A program made the translations under genes and the position numbers. From positions 5,054,152-5,118,151 of the forward strand of contig NZ_HG964446.1 in assembly GCF_000689255.1 (NCBI RefSeq): a DNA stretch of 64,000 nt, given 5' to 3'. This document shows, piece after piece, positions 34,810 to 42,685 of the stretch (position 1 is the first letter of the stretch; each line of letters starts with the position of its first letter). The DNA comes from Mycobacterium triplex. GTDB lineage: Bacteria > Actinomycetota > Actinomycetes > Mycobacteriales > Mycobacteriaceae. Under the pieces are notes generated by a model, which did not search any database, was not told where the DNA came from, and saw nothing but the letters and a program-made list of their open reading frames with translations.

Positions 34810-35433
34810 TCACCTCACCAGGAAGATCAACGGGAAAATGACGATCCACAACAAATCGACCATGTGCCAAAAGCATGCGCCGCCCTCGAAGAAGGCCATT
34901 TGCGTCTTGGTCGGCTCCGGTTTGCGGGCCAAGGTCGACAGGACAGTCAGCACGAGCAGCCCGATGATCACGTGCGCGAGATGCAGGCCAGTGAGCACGA
35001 AGTAGTACATGAAGAATTCGTTGGTGCTGGGCGTGATTCCGGCCGTCACCTTTTCGTGGTACTCAAAAGCCTTGATCGCAACGAAGCACGAACCGACTAG
35101 CACCCCGGCCAGGGTCAACGGTCGGGCGAGGTGGCGCAGTTCGGGACGGCGCAGGGCGTGCGTCGCGAATACCACGAGGATCGAACTGGTGAGCAACACC
35201 AGGGTGTTCGTCGCGCCCAGCGAGCGGTTGAGCGCCCCCTGGGACTCGGCGAACAACTCCGGCCGGGCACCCCGCTGATGCAGGTACACCGTGAACAACA
35301 CGGTGAACACCATCATGTCGCCGAACAGCAGCACCCAAATGCCGGGTTCGCCCGGCACATGACGTTGGGCAGTCGGTGATCGGTGACCGTTGGCGTCGTC
35401 GGCGGAACGCGTCACCCCGATCACGTCGGTCAT
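34810..35433 (-). CDS. Heme-copper oxidase subunit III family protein (short, NorE-like)
   Basis: A 207-residue protein with five predicted membrane helices. GEPGIWVLLFGDMMVF is the first, FEYHEKV follows the third, and HLAHVIIGL and ACFWHMVDLLWIVIFPL close it. It is a short subunit III that lacks the first two helices, like NorE and quinol-oxidase forms. AAGGA precedes the ATG at 35433. The gene is driven by a promoter with the TTGAGAC dyad and has subunit IV behind it. Being orphan from subunit I, its partner is unknown. Confidence 0.85.
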   Translation of the reverse strand: MTDVIGVTRSADDANGHRSPTAQRHVPGEPGIWVLLFGDMMVFTVLFTVYLHQRGARPELFAESQGALNRSLGATNTLVLLTSSILVVFATHALRRPELRHLARPLTLAGVLVGSCFVAIKAFEYHEKVTAGITPSTNEFFMYYFVLTGLHLAHVIIGLLVLTVLSTLARKPEPTKTQMAFFEGGACFWHMVDLLWIVIFPLIFLVR

Positions 35434-35470
35434 GTACACATCCTTCGTCGTCAGCGCAGCAAGCCCATCT

Positions 35471-35518
35471 TTGAGATAATGCGTCTCAATAGTAGGCAAC
35501 GAGCTGCCCGCTCGTCAA
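35471..35518 (-). promoter_or_regulatory. Orphan oxidase promoter with perfect TTGAGA dyad
   Basis: On the minus strand TTGACG (35518-35513), an 18-bp spacer and TACTAT (35494-35489) precede the dyad TTGAGACGCATTATCTCAA (35489-35471). It has perfect 6-bp arms, the best copy of the motif. It again starts on the last base of the -10. The leader to the ATG at 35433 is short. Confidence 0.75.
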
Positions 35519-35554
35519 CGAACTCCGGGCCATGAACGATCGCTAACAGCTGAA

Positions 35555-35606
35555 TTGATTTTGTTCCACCCGATCTCGTAGCGTAGCGACGAGTGATCGT
35601 TCTCGC
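35555..35606 (+). promoter_or_regulatory. Hydratase promoter with ATCGTTC operator
   Basis: TTGATT (35555-35560), an 18-bp spacer and TAGCGT (35579-35584) are followed by a dyad at 35586-35606, whose ends are GCGA and TCGC and which contains TGATCGTTC. A related GAACGATCG lies at 35534-35542. The same motif family occurs at 38904, 39578 and 39703. Confidence 0.5.
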
Positions 35607-35697
35607 GCAATCCGGCGGCGTTGGCTGCCGCAGTAGGTCAAAGTGATCGGTGCGCTCCCCCATCATTCAGCTGCGAGCGCGGCCTAGAAAGGAACGG

Positions 35698-36453
35698 ATG
35701 GACGTGGATAGCGTGCTGGTTGACGTCGACAGCGGTGTCGCCTTGATCACCGTCAACGACCCCGACCGGCGCAACGCGGTAACCGATGACATTTCCATCG
35801 GGCTACGCCATGCGGTCAGCGACGCGCAAAGCGATCCGAAGGTGCATGCGGTCGTGGTCACCGGTGCAGGCAAGGCATTCTGCGCCGGCGCGGATCTGTC
35901 CGCCCTCGGGTCCGCTGCCGAGGACGGGTTGCGCCGCCTCTACGACGGCTTCATCGCTGTGGCCGAGTGCACGCTGCCCACCATTGCAGCCGTCAATGGC
36001 CCGGCCGTCGGTGCCGGGCTCAACTTGGCGCTGGCGTGCGATGTGCGGATTGCGGGGCCGGCAGCGCTGTTTGACGCCCGCTTCCAAAAGCTGGGCATCC
36101 ACCCCGGCGGCGGCATGACGTGGATGTTGCAACGCGCCGTCGGGCCCCAGGTCGCGCGCGCGGCACTGTTATTCGGAATACGACTTGACGCCGAGGCGTC
36201 AGTCAGACACGGTCTGGCGCTCGAGGTAGCCGATGACCCGGTGGCGGCCGCTCGAGAGCTGGCTGCCGGTCCGGCATCGGCGCCGCGAGACGTCGTGATC
36301 GCCACGAAGGCCACCATGCGGGCGACCTATAGTCCGGGCAGCCACGACAGCGGTCTGCACGCGGCCGCCGTTGACACCGAGTTGGGCCCGCAGGCCACCT
36401 CGATCCGGGCACCGGGCTTTGCGGAGCGCCTCGCCGCGGCGCGCCGCAAATAA
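35698..36453 (+). CDS. Enoyl-CoA hydratase/isomerase family protein
   Basis: A 251-residue crotonase-fold protein with FCAGADLSALGSA and VNGPAVGAGLNLALACD loops, then QKLGIHPGGGMTWMLQRAVG. A usual hydratase Glu is absent, which suggests an isomerase or hydrolase-type activity. ATG at 35698 has GAAAGGA about 5 bases upstream. It diverges from the orphan oxidase genes and converges with an LLM gene (7-base gap). Confidence 0.88.
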   Translation: MDVDSVLVDVDSGVALITVNDPDRRNAVTDDISIGLRHAVSDAQSDPKVHAVVVTGAGKAFCAGADLSALGSAAEDGLRRLYDGFIAVAECTLPTIAAVNGPAVGAGLNLALACDVRIAGPAALFDARFQKLGIHPGGGMTWMLQRAVGPQVARAALLFGIRLDAEASVRHGLALEVADDPVAAARELAAGPASAPRDVVIATKATMRATYSPGSHDSGLHAAAVDTELGPQATSIRAPGFAERLAAARRK

Positions 36454-36460
36454 TCGCACA

Positions 36461-37627
36461 CTAGCTGCCAATGACCGCTCCGCTGCTTGCCCGCAGCTGC
36501 GCGCAGAGTTCGATCATCGCGGCAAGAACCTCCGGCTGTTCTTCGGGCTCCATGATCGAAGGCGCCAGATCGCTGGGCGCGATGTAATCCGCGCCGGCAT
36601 CCACCCACGGCCGCAACTGCGCAGCAACTTCCTCGGGTGTGCCCATCAGCCAGGACTTCTCGACCATTTCGGGCGTCACCCGGCCGACCACGTCGTCAAC
36701 CTCGTCCCGGCTCATTTGATGCGGAAGCATCCGCAATGCGTAGTGCCAATCCTCCGGGAAGATGAGATCGATTCCTTCGGCTCTCCATGCGCCGTGGTGA
36801 AGCCGCCCGAATGCCGCCGTCATCCACTTGGTGATCGGGTTGTTCAGTAGACGCTCCCGCTGATCGTCGTTGCGGTAGAGCAAGACAAATGGCCAGAAGC
36901 CACAGGTGAATGCCTGCGGGTCACGGCCCTTGCGCTCGAGTTGCGCGCGTATTTCGCCAACTTGTGCTCCCCATTGATCCGGGCTGGCGAAAGCGCTCGG
37001 GACCATGCTGATGAACCCGTCGGCATGAGACGTAGCGATGTCAATCAACTGCGGGCCACCACCAAGCGCCCAGAGTTTGGGAACTTTCGGGAAATGGCCG
37101 CCGATCCAGGCCCCTTCATAGGTCCAGTGTTTCCCGTCGTGGTCAATGAGGCCATCGGCTGCCAGCAGTTTGCGCACGATCACGAAGATGTCTTCCATGC
37201 GCGCCAAACCCTGAGATCGCTTCCAGCCGAATGGCTTACACTGCTTCAGCTCGCCAGCAGCAAATTGCAGCGCCACATTCGCAGGGGTGGTCGAGGCCAA
37301 CGTCAGCATCTGCTGTAGGAGTTCCGCCGGACCGTTGCGGACGGCGTCCAGCGTTGTGGTGATGTTCAGCCGAGTGGTTGCGTTCGCGGCTAGCACCGCC
37401 ACCATCCCGGCGTTGTAGTACGAATCGCAATCGGCGCTTAGCCGGGCCATCGGAGTCACGTCAGCTCGCCACAGCGCCTGCGGCAAGAAGCTCACCAGCT
37501 GGTCCCAGGTCTGGAACCAATCGACGACACCGGTGGCTTCCAGTTGTCTGGCGAACTCGGCACCGGCCTGCGGCGGCAGATACCGACTCGGCCAGTAATT
37601 TACGCCGACTTCAACACTTTTGGGCAT
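36461..37627 (-). CDS. LLM-class F420-dependent oxidoreductase
   Basis: A 388-residue luciferase-like enzyme. TWDQLVSF near the N-terminus, AAGELKQCKPFGWKRSQGLARMED and KLWALGGGPQL match the copies at 2253 and 57567. Its FPEDWHYALRMLPHQM segment is shared with the 57567 copy as well. AAAGGA lies 8 bases before the ATG. It and the next LLM gene lie on the same strand 187 bp apart. The substrate is unknown. Confidence 0.88.
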   Translation of the reverse strand: MPKSVEVGVNYWPSRYLPPQAGAEFARQLEATGVVDWFQTWDQLVSFLPQALWRADVTPMARLSADCDSYYNAGMVAVLAANATTRLNITTTLDAVRNGPAELLQQMLTLASTTPANVALQFAAGELKQCKPFGWKRSQGLARMEDIFVIVRKLLAADGLIDHDGKHWTYEGAWIGGHFPKVPKLWALGGGPQLIDIATSHADGFISMVPSAFASPDQWGAQVGEIRAQLERKGRDPQAFTCGFWPFVLLYRNDDQRERLLNNPITKWMTAAFGRLHHGAWRAEGIDLIFPEDWHYALRMLPHQMSRDEVDDVVGRVTPEMVEKSWLMGTPEEVAAQLRPWVDAGADYIAPSDLAPSIMEPEEQPEVLAAMIELCAQLRASSGAVIGS

Positions 37628-37814
37628 CCGCGCATCCTTTCGAATCGGTCGTCAACTTCCCGGCACCACCCGGTCGCGAGGGCGGCCGGTGATTGCGTCC
37701 AATGAATCGAGGTCGTCTGCCCCCGCGATACTGCCTATCCCGCGGCTCATCCCCCACCGGATCCGGCTGTTTCCAAACACCTTTCGCCCGGCGGAGCAGC
37801 GCCCTCAGCCCGAA

Positions 37815-38864
37815 TCACGCATTGACCCGCGCGAACGCTTGCACCATCGATCGAAACGCATCCTCGCTCGACTCCTGGTCGATCGGCGGAACGTACGGCG
37901 TGTGCAAGACAATGTGCGGCAGCACGCCGTCATAAGCGGTGAGTTGGTCGGCCACCTCGTCGGGAGTGCCGGCGACCGAGAATGCCTGCAACAAAGCATC
38001 GGATGCGGCGGTGGCCAGTGCCGCGGGCCCGTCCTCGAGGAGCCGGCGCAACACGTAATCGCGCTCCTCCTGCAGGCCCATGAACTCGACCACCACAGAA
38101 CTCACCGGGTAGGCGACATAGTTGCCGACGTTGATGCGAGCCCGCCGCAACGCCTCATCGCGATCGCGCGAAACGCTGCAGATCACCAGCGCGGTGACGT
38201 CGATGTCCGACGGATCTCGACCGACTTTCGCGGCACCGGCACCGACATTGGGAAGAACGTGCTGTTGGATAAACGACGGTGTGGGCAGGAAGCCGAACAC
38301 ACCGTCGGCCACCTCGCCGGCCAATCGGAGCATCCGGGGCCTCAATCCCGCCAGATAAATCGGTATCTGCGGCCGCACCAGATTGCGGGTGCCCCATGGG
38401 TTAAGAGGCGGGCTGGACGCGCGGTAGATTTCGCCCTGAAAGTCGAACGGTTCATCCGTCTCGAAGTGTCGCCAAAGTTGGCGCACCACATGGACGTATT
38501 CACGAATCCGCTTGAGCGGCCGGTCGATATCGGTGCCGTTGAAGCACTCCATCCAGCCCGCGCCCCCGGTACCAAGACCCAGCAGCGCTCGCCCGCCGGA
38601 CAGTTCATCGACATCCGCGGCGGCATTCGCCATCTCGTAAGGCGTGCGCGGCGCGGCAGTCGCGATCCCGGTGCCCAACTGAATCCGTGATGTCGCCCGC
38701 GCGTTAAGGGCGTGCGTAATAAAGGGGTTTCGATAGAACTCGTAATCCCAGACCGAATCGAAGCCCGCGTCCTCGGCGAGTGCGGCGAATTCGGGGTAGC
38801 GCTCGTACGGCTGGTTGAGCATCGGCAGCGATACCCCGACGCGACTGTGGGCGAATAGCGTCAT
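37815..38864 (-). CDS. LLM-class F420-dependent oxidoreductase
   Basis: A 349-residue luciferase-like enzyme of a different subgroup from the 36461 copy: VGVSLPMLNQPYERYPEFAALAEDAGFDSVW, then RALLGLGTGGAGWMECFNG and a RPQIPIYLAGLRPRML stretch. It belongs to the group acting on F420 or flavin. ATG at 38864 is preferred with GAGGAG 7 bases upstream over an ATG at 38897. A perfect palindrome lies 40 bases upstream of the start. Confidence 0.87.
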   Translation of the reverse strand: MTLFAHSRVGVSLPMLNQPYERYPEFAALAEDAGFDSVWDYEFYRNPFITHALNARATSRIQLGTGIATAAPRTPYEMANAAADVDELSGGRALLGLGTGGAGWMECFNGTDIDRPLKRIREYVHVVRQLWRHFETDEPFDFQGEIYRASSPPLNPWGTRNLVRPQIPIYLAGLRPRMLRLAGEVADGVFGFLPTPSFIQQHVLPNVGAGAAKVGRDPSDIDVTALVICSVSRDRDEALRRARINVGNYVAYPVSSVVVEFMGLQEERDYVLRRLLEDGPAALATAASDALLQAFSVAGTPDEVADQLTAYDGVLPHIVLHTPYVPPIDQESSEDAFRSMVQAFARVNA

Positions 38865-38903
38865 GATTGCGCTCCTCGGATCGACCTCATTGTCCAATCG
38901 GGC

Positions 38904-38931
38904 GCGAACGATCGTTCGCAGCTATACCATA
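38904..38931 (-). promoter_or_regulatory. Perfect 16-bp palindrome at LLM promoter
   Basis: GCGAACGATCGTTCGC (38904-38919) is a perfect palindrome. On the minus strand it follows directly after TATAGC (38926-38921) or TATGGT (38931-38926), either a plausible -10. It would cover the start of transcription. Related motifs occur at 35586, 39578 and 39703. Confidence 0.65.
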
Positions 38932-39397
38932 GCTCCTCGGCGGGCAAATCCCTACCCTGCGCGCCGGGGCGATGTGACGAAGGCGAACGCCGAGTCGACC
39001 GCAGCCGATGAGCGTCCTGATGCCTGGCTCGGCGTGTTCACTGGGACTTGGCGGGCCTGATTTCGGCAGCCGCGCACAGACTCGGCCGCCGGGATCGGCG
39101 GGCGCCGCGGCCGCGACGGAGATGGCGGCCAGTCGTAAAACTGTGACCCGTGGTGCGAAATGTTGCTATCGCGTCCCGCGGGGCCAGCGGGAAGGCCGGC
39201 GGCGCGCCAATCTCGAAGTCGCACCGCACATCATGAGAATTCGAAGCGCCGTTCAATTGTGGGCGCATCGCCCCGCCAGTGGCGCTCTGGGCGGTGAATC
39301 AGTGGCTGACCAGCGCCGATTCCGGTCGCAACGCGGTGATCGCCGACGTTGAAGGCGGGACTAGCAGCGTCGTGAGCGCTGCGGATTCATGCGTCCG
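38932..39397. other. Intergenic stretch, possible degraded coding fragment
   Basis: No gene with a ribosome site is seen. On the plus strand a frame ends at the stop 39411-39413 and reads protein-like over its last 60 codons (APPVALWAVNQWLTSADSG). It has no start and follows a stop codon closely. It may be the C-terminal end of a decayed gene; its family is not recognised. Confidence 0.3.
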
Positions 39398-39508
39398 TCA
39401 ATTCGATCCGTAGAAGGGCGGCGGGTAGACCCCCCTGGCAAGCCACGCGAGCGCTGCGATGCCGTATTCCAACTCGTCACTCGCGTCGTAGTCGGGGTAT
39501 TGATCCAT
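39398..39508 (-). CDS. Small ORF, 36 codons, strongly RBS-supported
   Basis: A 36-residue peptide: an acidic N-terminus (MDQYPDYDASDELEYG), a short hydrophobic stretch (IAALAWLARG) and an aromatic-proline tail (VYPPPFYGSN). AGGAAGG lies 7 bases before the ATG, and codon use is GC-rich at third positions, so it is probably translated. It has no signal peptide. Its tail lacks a Cys, so lanthipeptide or sactipeptide processing is unlikely. It lies alone in a gene-poor stretch, and no modification or export gene adjoins it. I do not recognise the family. Confidence 0.55.
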   Translation of the reverse strand: MDQYPDYDASDELEYGIAALAWLARGVYPPPFYGSN

Positions 39509-39814
39509 GTGATCACCTTCCTGCTCCGCCGACACCTCAACCTAACGGACTCGAGTCTATGCCTTCGATCGCACTCAGCGAAAGATCGTTCGCCCCTTCG
39601 GGGGCCGTTTTGAGGCGTGGAGCCGGCGTAGTAGCGGTCGGACAGCGGGCTATCCCTTCCCGAGTCGCGCCGTACGACGACCGGGCGGATCTGGTCATCC
39701 GGGCAAATGACCGTTCGCCAGTCACCGACAATCCCACCGGCGTGTGGCATATCGTCACGCCGGTCCGCACCGCAGGCGGGCAAGATTTCCCGACGCCGCC
39801 TCACCGGTGGCCAG
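39509..39814. other. Intergenic stretch with three dyads
   Basis: No coding gene is supported. The stretch contains the palindrome GACTCGAGTC (39548-39557) and two copies of an operator-like motif, GCGAAAGATCGTTCGC (39578-39593) and GCAAATGACCGTTCGC (39703-39718). These are near copies of the perfect palindrome at 38904. They lie 110 bp apart upstream of the MPT51-like gene. Confidence 0.5.
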
Positions 39815-39854
39815 GCGACATGACGCGACATGACGCGACATGACGCGACATGAC
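39815..39854 (+). repeat. Four perfect 10-bp tandem repeats
   Basis: GCGACATGAC occurs four times in a row without a mismatch. The array ends 130 bases before the MPT51-like gene. It is a candidate variable-number tandem repeat and could alter spacing of upstream operators. Confidence 0.9.
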
Positions 39855-39983
39855 ATTGTCGGACCATCCTTGCCAGCCGGTCAGGCACGGATCTTGCCGC
39901 GCAGCAGCGAACAGTGGTTGACTGTTTGGCAAATGCTAATTGCATTGCCGTATTTGGTGTAGCGGTAGACGAATGGGGTTGAT

Positions 39984-40886
39984 GTGAAAGCTTTGTCGAT
40001 GCGGGTTGTCAGCGCTGTCATCCTCACCGTCGCGCTGTGGAGCATCACGACGACAGCCGGTTCCACCGCTACTGTCAAGGCAGCCCCGAACTTCGAATCC
40101 CTTATGGTGCCGTCGGCGGCGATGGGTCGCGACATACCGGTGGCGTTCTTGAGCGGCGGCCCGCATGCGGTTTACCTGCTGGACGCGTTCAACGCCGCAC
40201 CGGGTGTGAGCAACTGGGTCACGGCCGGAAACGCGATGAATACGCTTGCGGGTAAAGGCATCTCAGTGGTTGCGCCAGCTGACGGGGCCTACAGCATGTA
40301 TACCGATTGGGACCAGGACCGCAGCAAGCAGTGGGATACGTTCCTGTCCAGTGAGCTGCCCGACTGGCTAGCGGCCAACAGAGGATTGGCTCCCGGCGGG
40401 CACGGCGCCGTTGGAGCCGCGCAAGGCGGGTATGCCGCGTTGGCGCTCGCTACGTTTCACCCCGACCGATTTCGCTATGGCGGATCGTTGTCCGGGGTGC
40501 TCGCCCCCGAACGGACCGGGGTCAACGGTGCTATCACGAATGTGCTGAAGACTGACGGCGGCGTCGACCCCGTGAACATGTGGGGGGCTCCCCAGTTTGG
40601 CCGGTGGCAGTGGCATTCGCCCAATGTGCATGTGATGCGTCTGGTGGACCAGAACACCCGGTTATGGGTGTACAGCCCGGCAGCCGGGAGTCCAAGCGAC
40701 GGCGGGGCAGTGGGCGCGTACCCGGATATCTGGCAGAGCACCTGCCGCGATTTCTACGCCAGCTATCGTGCTGCCGGCGGCCACAATGGACACTTCGATT
40801 TGGGAGCAGGCGGCGGTAACGACTGGGGCACATGGAGCCAGCAGCTGGGCGCTATGTCCAGCGACCTGACCTCGAACATCAGGTAG
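39984..40886 (+). CDS. MPT51-like secreted protein (Ag85 fold, no catalytic Ser)
   Basis: A 300-residue exported protein with a signal peptide ending near VKAAPN. PSAAMGRDIPVAFL, PHAVYLLDAFNAAPGVSNW and GGHNGHFDL match MPT51, a paralogue of the antigen 85 mycolyltransferases. The nucleophile region reads GHGAVGAAQGG, so the serine of the Ag85 GLSMAG motif is missing. MPT51 is regarded as non-catalytic and binds ligands such as fibronectin. The start is GTG at 39984; an ATG at 39999 is the alternative. It is separate from any fbp cluster, so it is a paralogue rather than the canonical gene. Confidence 0.88.
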   Translation: MKALSMRVVSAVILTVALWSITTTAGSTATVKAAPNFESLMVPSAAMGRDIPVAFLSGGPHAVYLLDAFNAAPGVSNWVTAGNAMNTLAGKGISVVAPADGAYSMYTDWDQDRSKQWDTFLSSELPDWLAANRGLAPGGHGAVGAAQGGYAALALATFHPDRFRYGGSLSGVLAPERTGVNGAITNVLKTDGGVDPVNMWGAPQFGRWQWHSPNVHVMRLVDQNTRLWVYSPAAGSPSDGGAVGAYPDIWQSTCRDFYASYRAAGGHNGHFDLGAGGGNDWGTWSQQLGAMSSDLTSNIR

Positions 40887-40917
40887 CCGCGGCAACGTCA
40901 CCAGGGGCGCTGGCGGG

Positions 40918-41361
40918 TCAGCACGACACCTTGATTGTGAATCTCGTCGTCGTACGCTCGGGCGAGTCAGGACCGTAACCCACTGCGGTACCGGCAATCT
41001 GGTACGTGTTGTCGTTCAGTGCGATGCTGGCGTCACTGGCCGCCAGGCCACGGTTGTAGTCACCGGAAAAGCCGTTGAGATTGCGGATCCGGATAAATTC
41101 GACGTTGAGCTTCCCCGCGTTGGACACCATCACCGTTGCGCCCGACTCGTCATTGCCCGCGATGATGGTCCTCAGGTGCCGCTCTGGCGGCGGGCACTGT
41201 ACGGACTGGATCCTAGGGAGCTCGTTGCCGTCGATGGTGACCTGCGCGGCGCCAGGGGGCAGCGTTCCCGGCGCTTGCTCGGCGAGCGCTTTCGACGAGC
41301 AGCCTGCGCTGCCGCCGACCACCAACGCGGCCGCAGCAACCAACGCAACCCTATTCGTCAC
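40918..41361 (-). CDS. LpqH-family lipoprotein (19-kDa antigen type)
   Basis: A 147-residue lipoprotein. The lipobox VGGSAGC puts the lipidated Cys near residue 21. The mature domain, with VTIDGNELPRIQSVQC and the paired C-terminal cysteine (FTIKVSC), resembles the mycobacterial LpqH/19-kDa family. It is probably anchored in the outer face of the plasma membrane or exported further. The start is GTG at 41361 with GGGGG upstream. It converges with the MPT51-like gene. Confidence 0.85.
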   Translation of the reverse strand: MTNRVALVAAAALVVGGSAGCSSKALAEQAPGTLPPGAAQVTIDGNELPRIQSVQCPPPERHLRTIIAGNDESGATVMVSNAGKLNVEFIRIRNLNGFSGDYNRGLAASDASIALNDNTYQIAGTAVGYGPDSPERTTTRFTIKVSC

Positions 41362-41620
41362 GGCAATCCCCCTCTTCGCGGATCGTGCCTGAAGTGTATC
41401 GGCCCCCGGCGGGTAGCCACAAGCATTTTAGGACGCCAAGGTTCAGAATTTCGGACAGATTTTAATCACGCGTCAATTATGGTTCGATGAGAGATTGGGG
41501 CAGATCCCGAACGGGCGCCACATCCGGCAGTGGGCACGTGGCGGAACATGTTTCGATGCCAGCAGACAAGGCGGTCCCACCCGTGGATTTGCCGCATCAA
41601 CTGTGAAATGATCGCAAGTT

Positions 41621-42133
41621 ATGACGGTCAGCGATCTCGCTCGACACACCGCGGCGCCGCGACCCTTGGCCATGTTTAGTGCCGCTATCGTTGCGCTGGG
41701 CATCGCCACCCCCGCGCCGTTAGCAAACGCGGACAACAATCGGCTCAACAACGGGATCGCCCAAAGCGTCTACAGCATCAAACGCCAGGCCGGCTGCACG
41801 ACCGACTTGAAGAACAACCCGGCGCTCGAGCTGGCGGCGCAGCGCCACGCTGAGGATGTCCTCAACAACCGGGCCCTGGACGGTGACATCGGCTCGGACG
41901 GATCGACGGTGCAGGCCCGCGCCCAGGCGGCGGGCTACCGGGGCACGGTGGCCGAAACGGTGGCCATCCTGCCGTCGGTGTCGATCAATGGCATTGACAT
42001 CCTGGGCAATTGGTATTACCGCCCCGACTACTTCGCGATCATGTCCAATTGCGCCAACACCCAAATCGGCGTGCGATCGGTGAACAGCCCGGACCGCAGC
42101 GTGTTAGTCGCTGTCTACGGTCAGCCAGGCTAA
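41621..42133 (+). CDS. Secreted CAP-like domain protein
   Basis: A 170-residue exported protein. The signal peptide has its hydrophobic core at FSAAIVALGIA and a cleavage site near NAD. The mature part has LELAAQRHAEDVLNN and ends in SVLVAVYGQPG, as in bacterial SCP/CAP-type proteins. Two cysteines (GCTTD, NCANT) could form a disulfide. The role is unknown; related proteins are surface-exposed. No ribosome site is strong here; an ATG inside the leader (MFSAAI) is an alternative. Confidence 0.7.
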   Translation: MTVSDLARHTAAPRPLAMFSAAIVALGIATPAPLANADNNRLNNGIAQSVYSIKRQAGCTTDLKNNPALELAAQRHAEDVLNNRALDGDIGSDGSTVQARAQAAGYRGTVAETVAILPSVSINGIDILGNWYYRPDYFAIMSNCANTQIGVRSVNSPDRSVLVAVYGQPG

Positions 42134-42257
42134 GCGCACGCGGTCCATCAGCCGGGCGCAGCTCCCCGAATGAGGAAAGGGCTTATCTGGCCCCGGTGTT
42201 GTTTGACCTCGAAATTTCACAGTCGTTAAAAAACGTGCTCTGCGTTACGCTGATCTG

Positions 42258-42683
42258 ATGATTCGGTCATTCGGCGCATTGGTGGCGTCCCTTGCGATTT
42301 GGCCTATGGGGCTGTGTTTCGCGGGCTCTTCGGCGGCGTCCCCGCCCGGAGGAAGCGGTCAATGTTCGTTCGTGCTCGAGGGACCGAAAGTGGTCAACAA
42401 CTCGGGCGTGAATCAAGTGATGGCAACGGTGCACGCCGGAGCGTGCACACTGCACGCCCATACCGAGACCACCGTGTGCCTATCCGTCGTCGGTGATGAG
42501 TCGGCCGGGCAGTGCGGTTCGGGATACGACCCGCAGCCCGCGGTGGTCTACTACCCCTACCGGCCCGGGGCGACGTACGTCGTCAAGGGCCTGGGATGCG
42601 CGGACATCCTGGAGGGCAGTGACAGCCCGGCCAAGCCCTCGACAGTTTGCCAGGACATCGCGCCGTCACGCGTGACTTTGTAG
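42258..42683 (+). CDS. Secreted Cys-rich protein of unknown function
   Basis: A 141-residue exported protein with a signal peptide ending near GSSAAS. The mature part has six cysteines spaced like three disulfides (GQCSF, GACTL, TVCLS, GQCGS, LGCAD, TVCQD). TACGCT lies six bases before the ATG, a typical mycobacterial -10 for a leaderless message. I do not recognise the family. It converges with the Mce-associated gene at 42686 (2-base gap). Confidence 0.75.
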   Translation: MIRSFGALVASLAIWPMGLCFAGSSAASPPGGSGQCSFVLEGPKVVNNSGVNQVMATVHAGACTLHAHTETTVCLSVVGDESAGQCGSGYDPQPAVVYYPYRPGATYVVKGLGCADILEGSDSPAKPSTVCQDIAPSRVTL

Positions 42684-42685
42684 AT

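Noticed and set aside
39815..39854. CRISPR array
   Set aside because: Repeat units are 10 bp without spacers and there are no cas genes.
39361..39945. 194-codon minus-strand frame
   Set aside because: Arg/Cys-rich composition with no ribosome site; the 36-codon frame inside the interval has a better signal.
39984..40886. Active antigen 85 mycolyltransferase
   Set aside because: The catalytic Ser region is GHGAVGAAQGG, so the nucleophile is missing.
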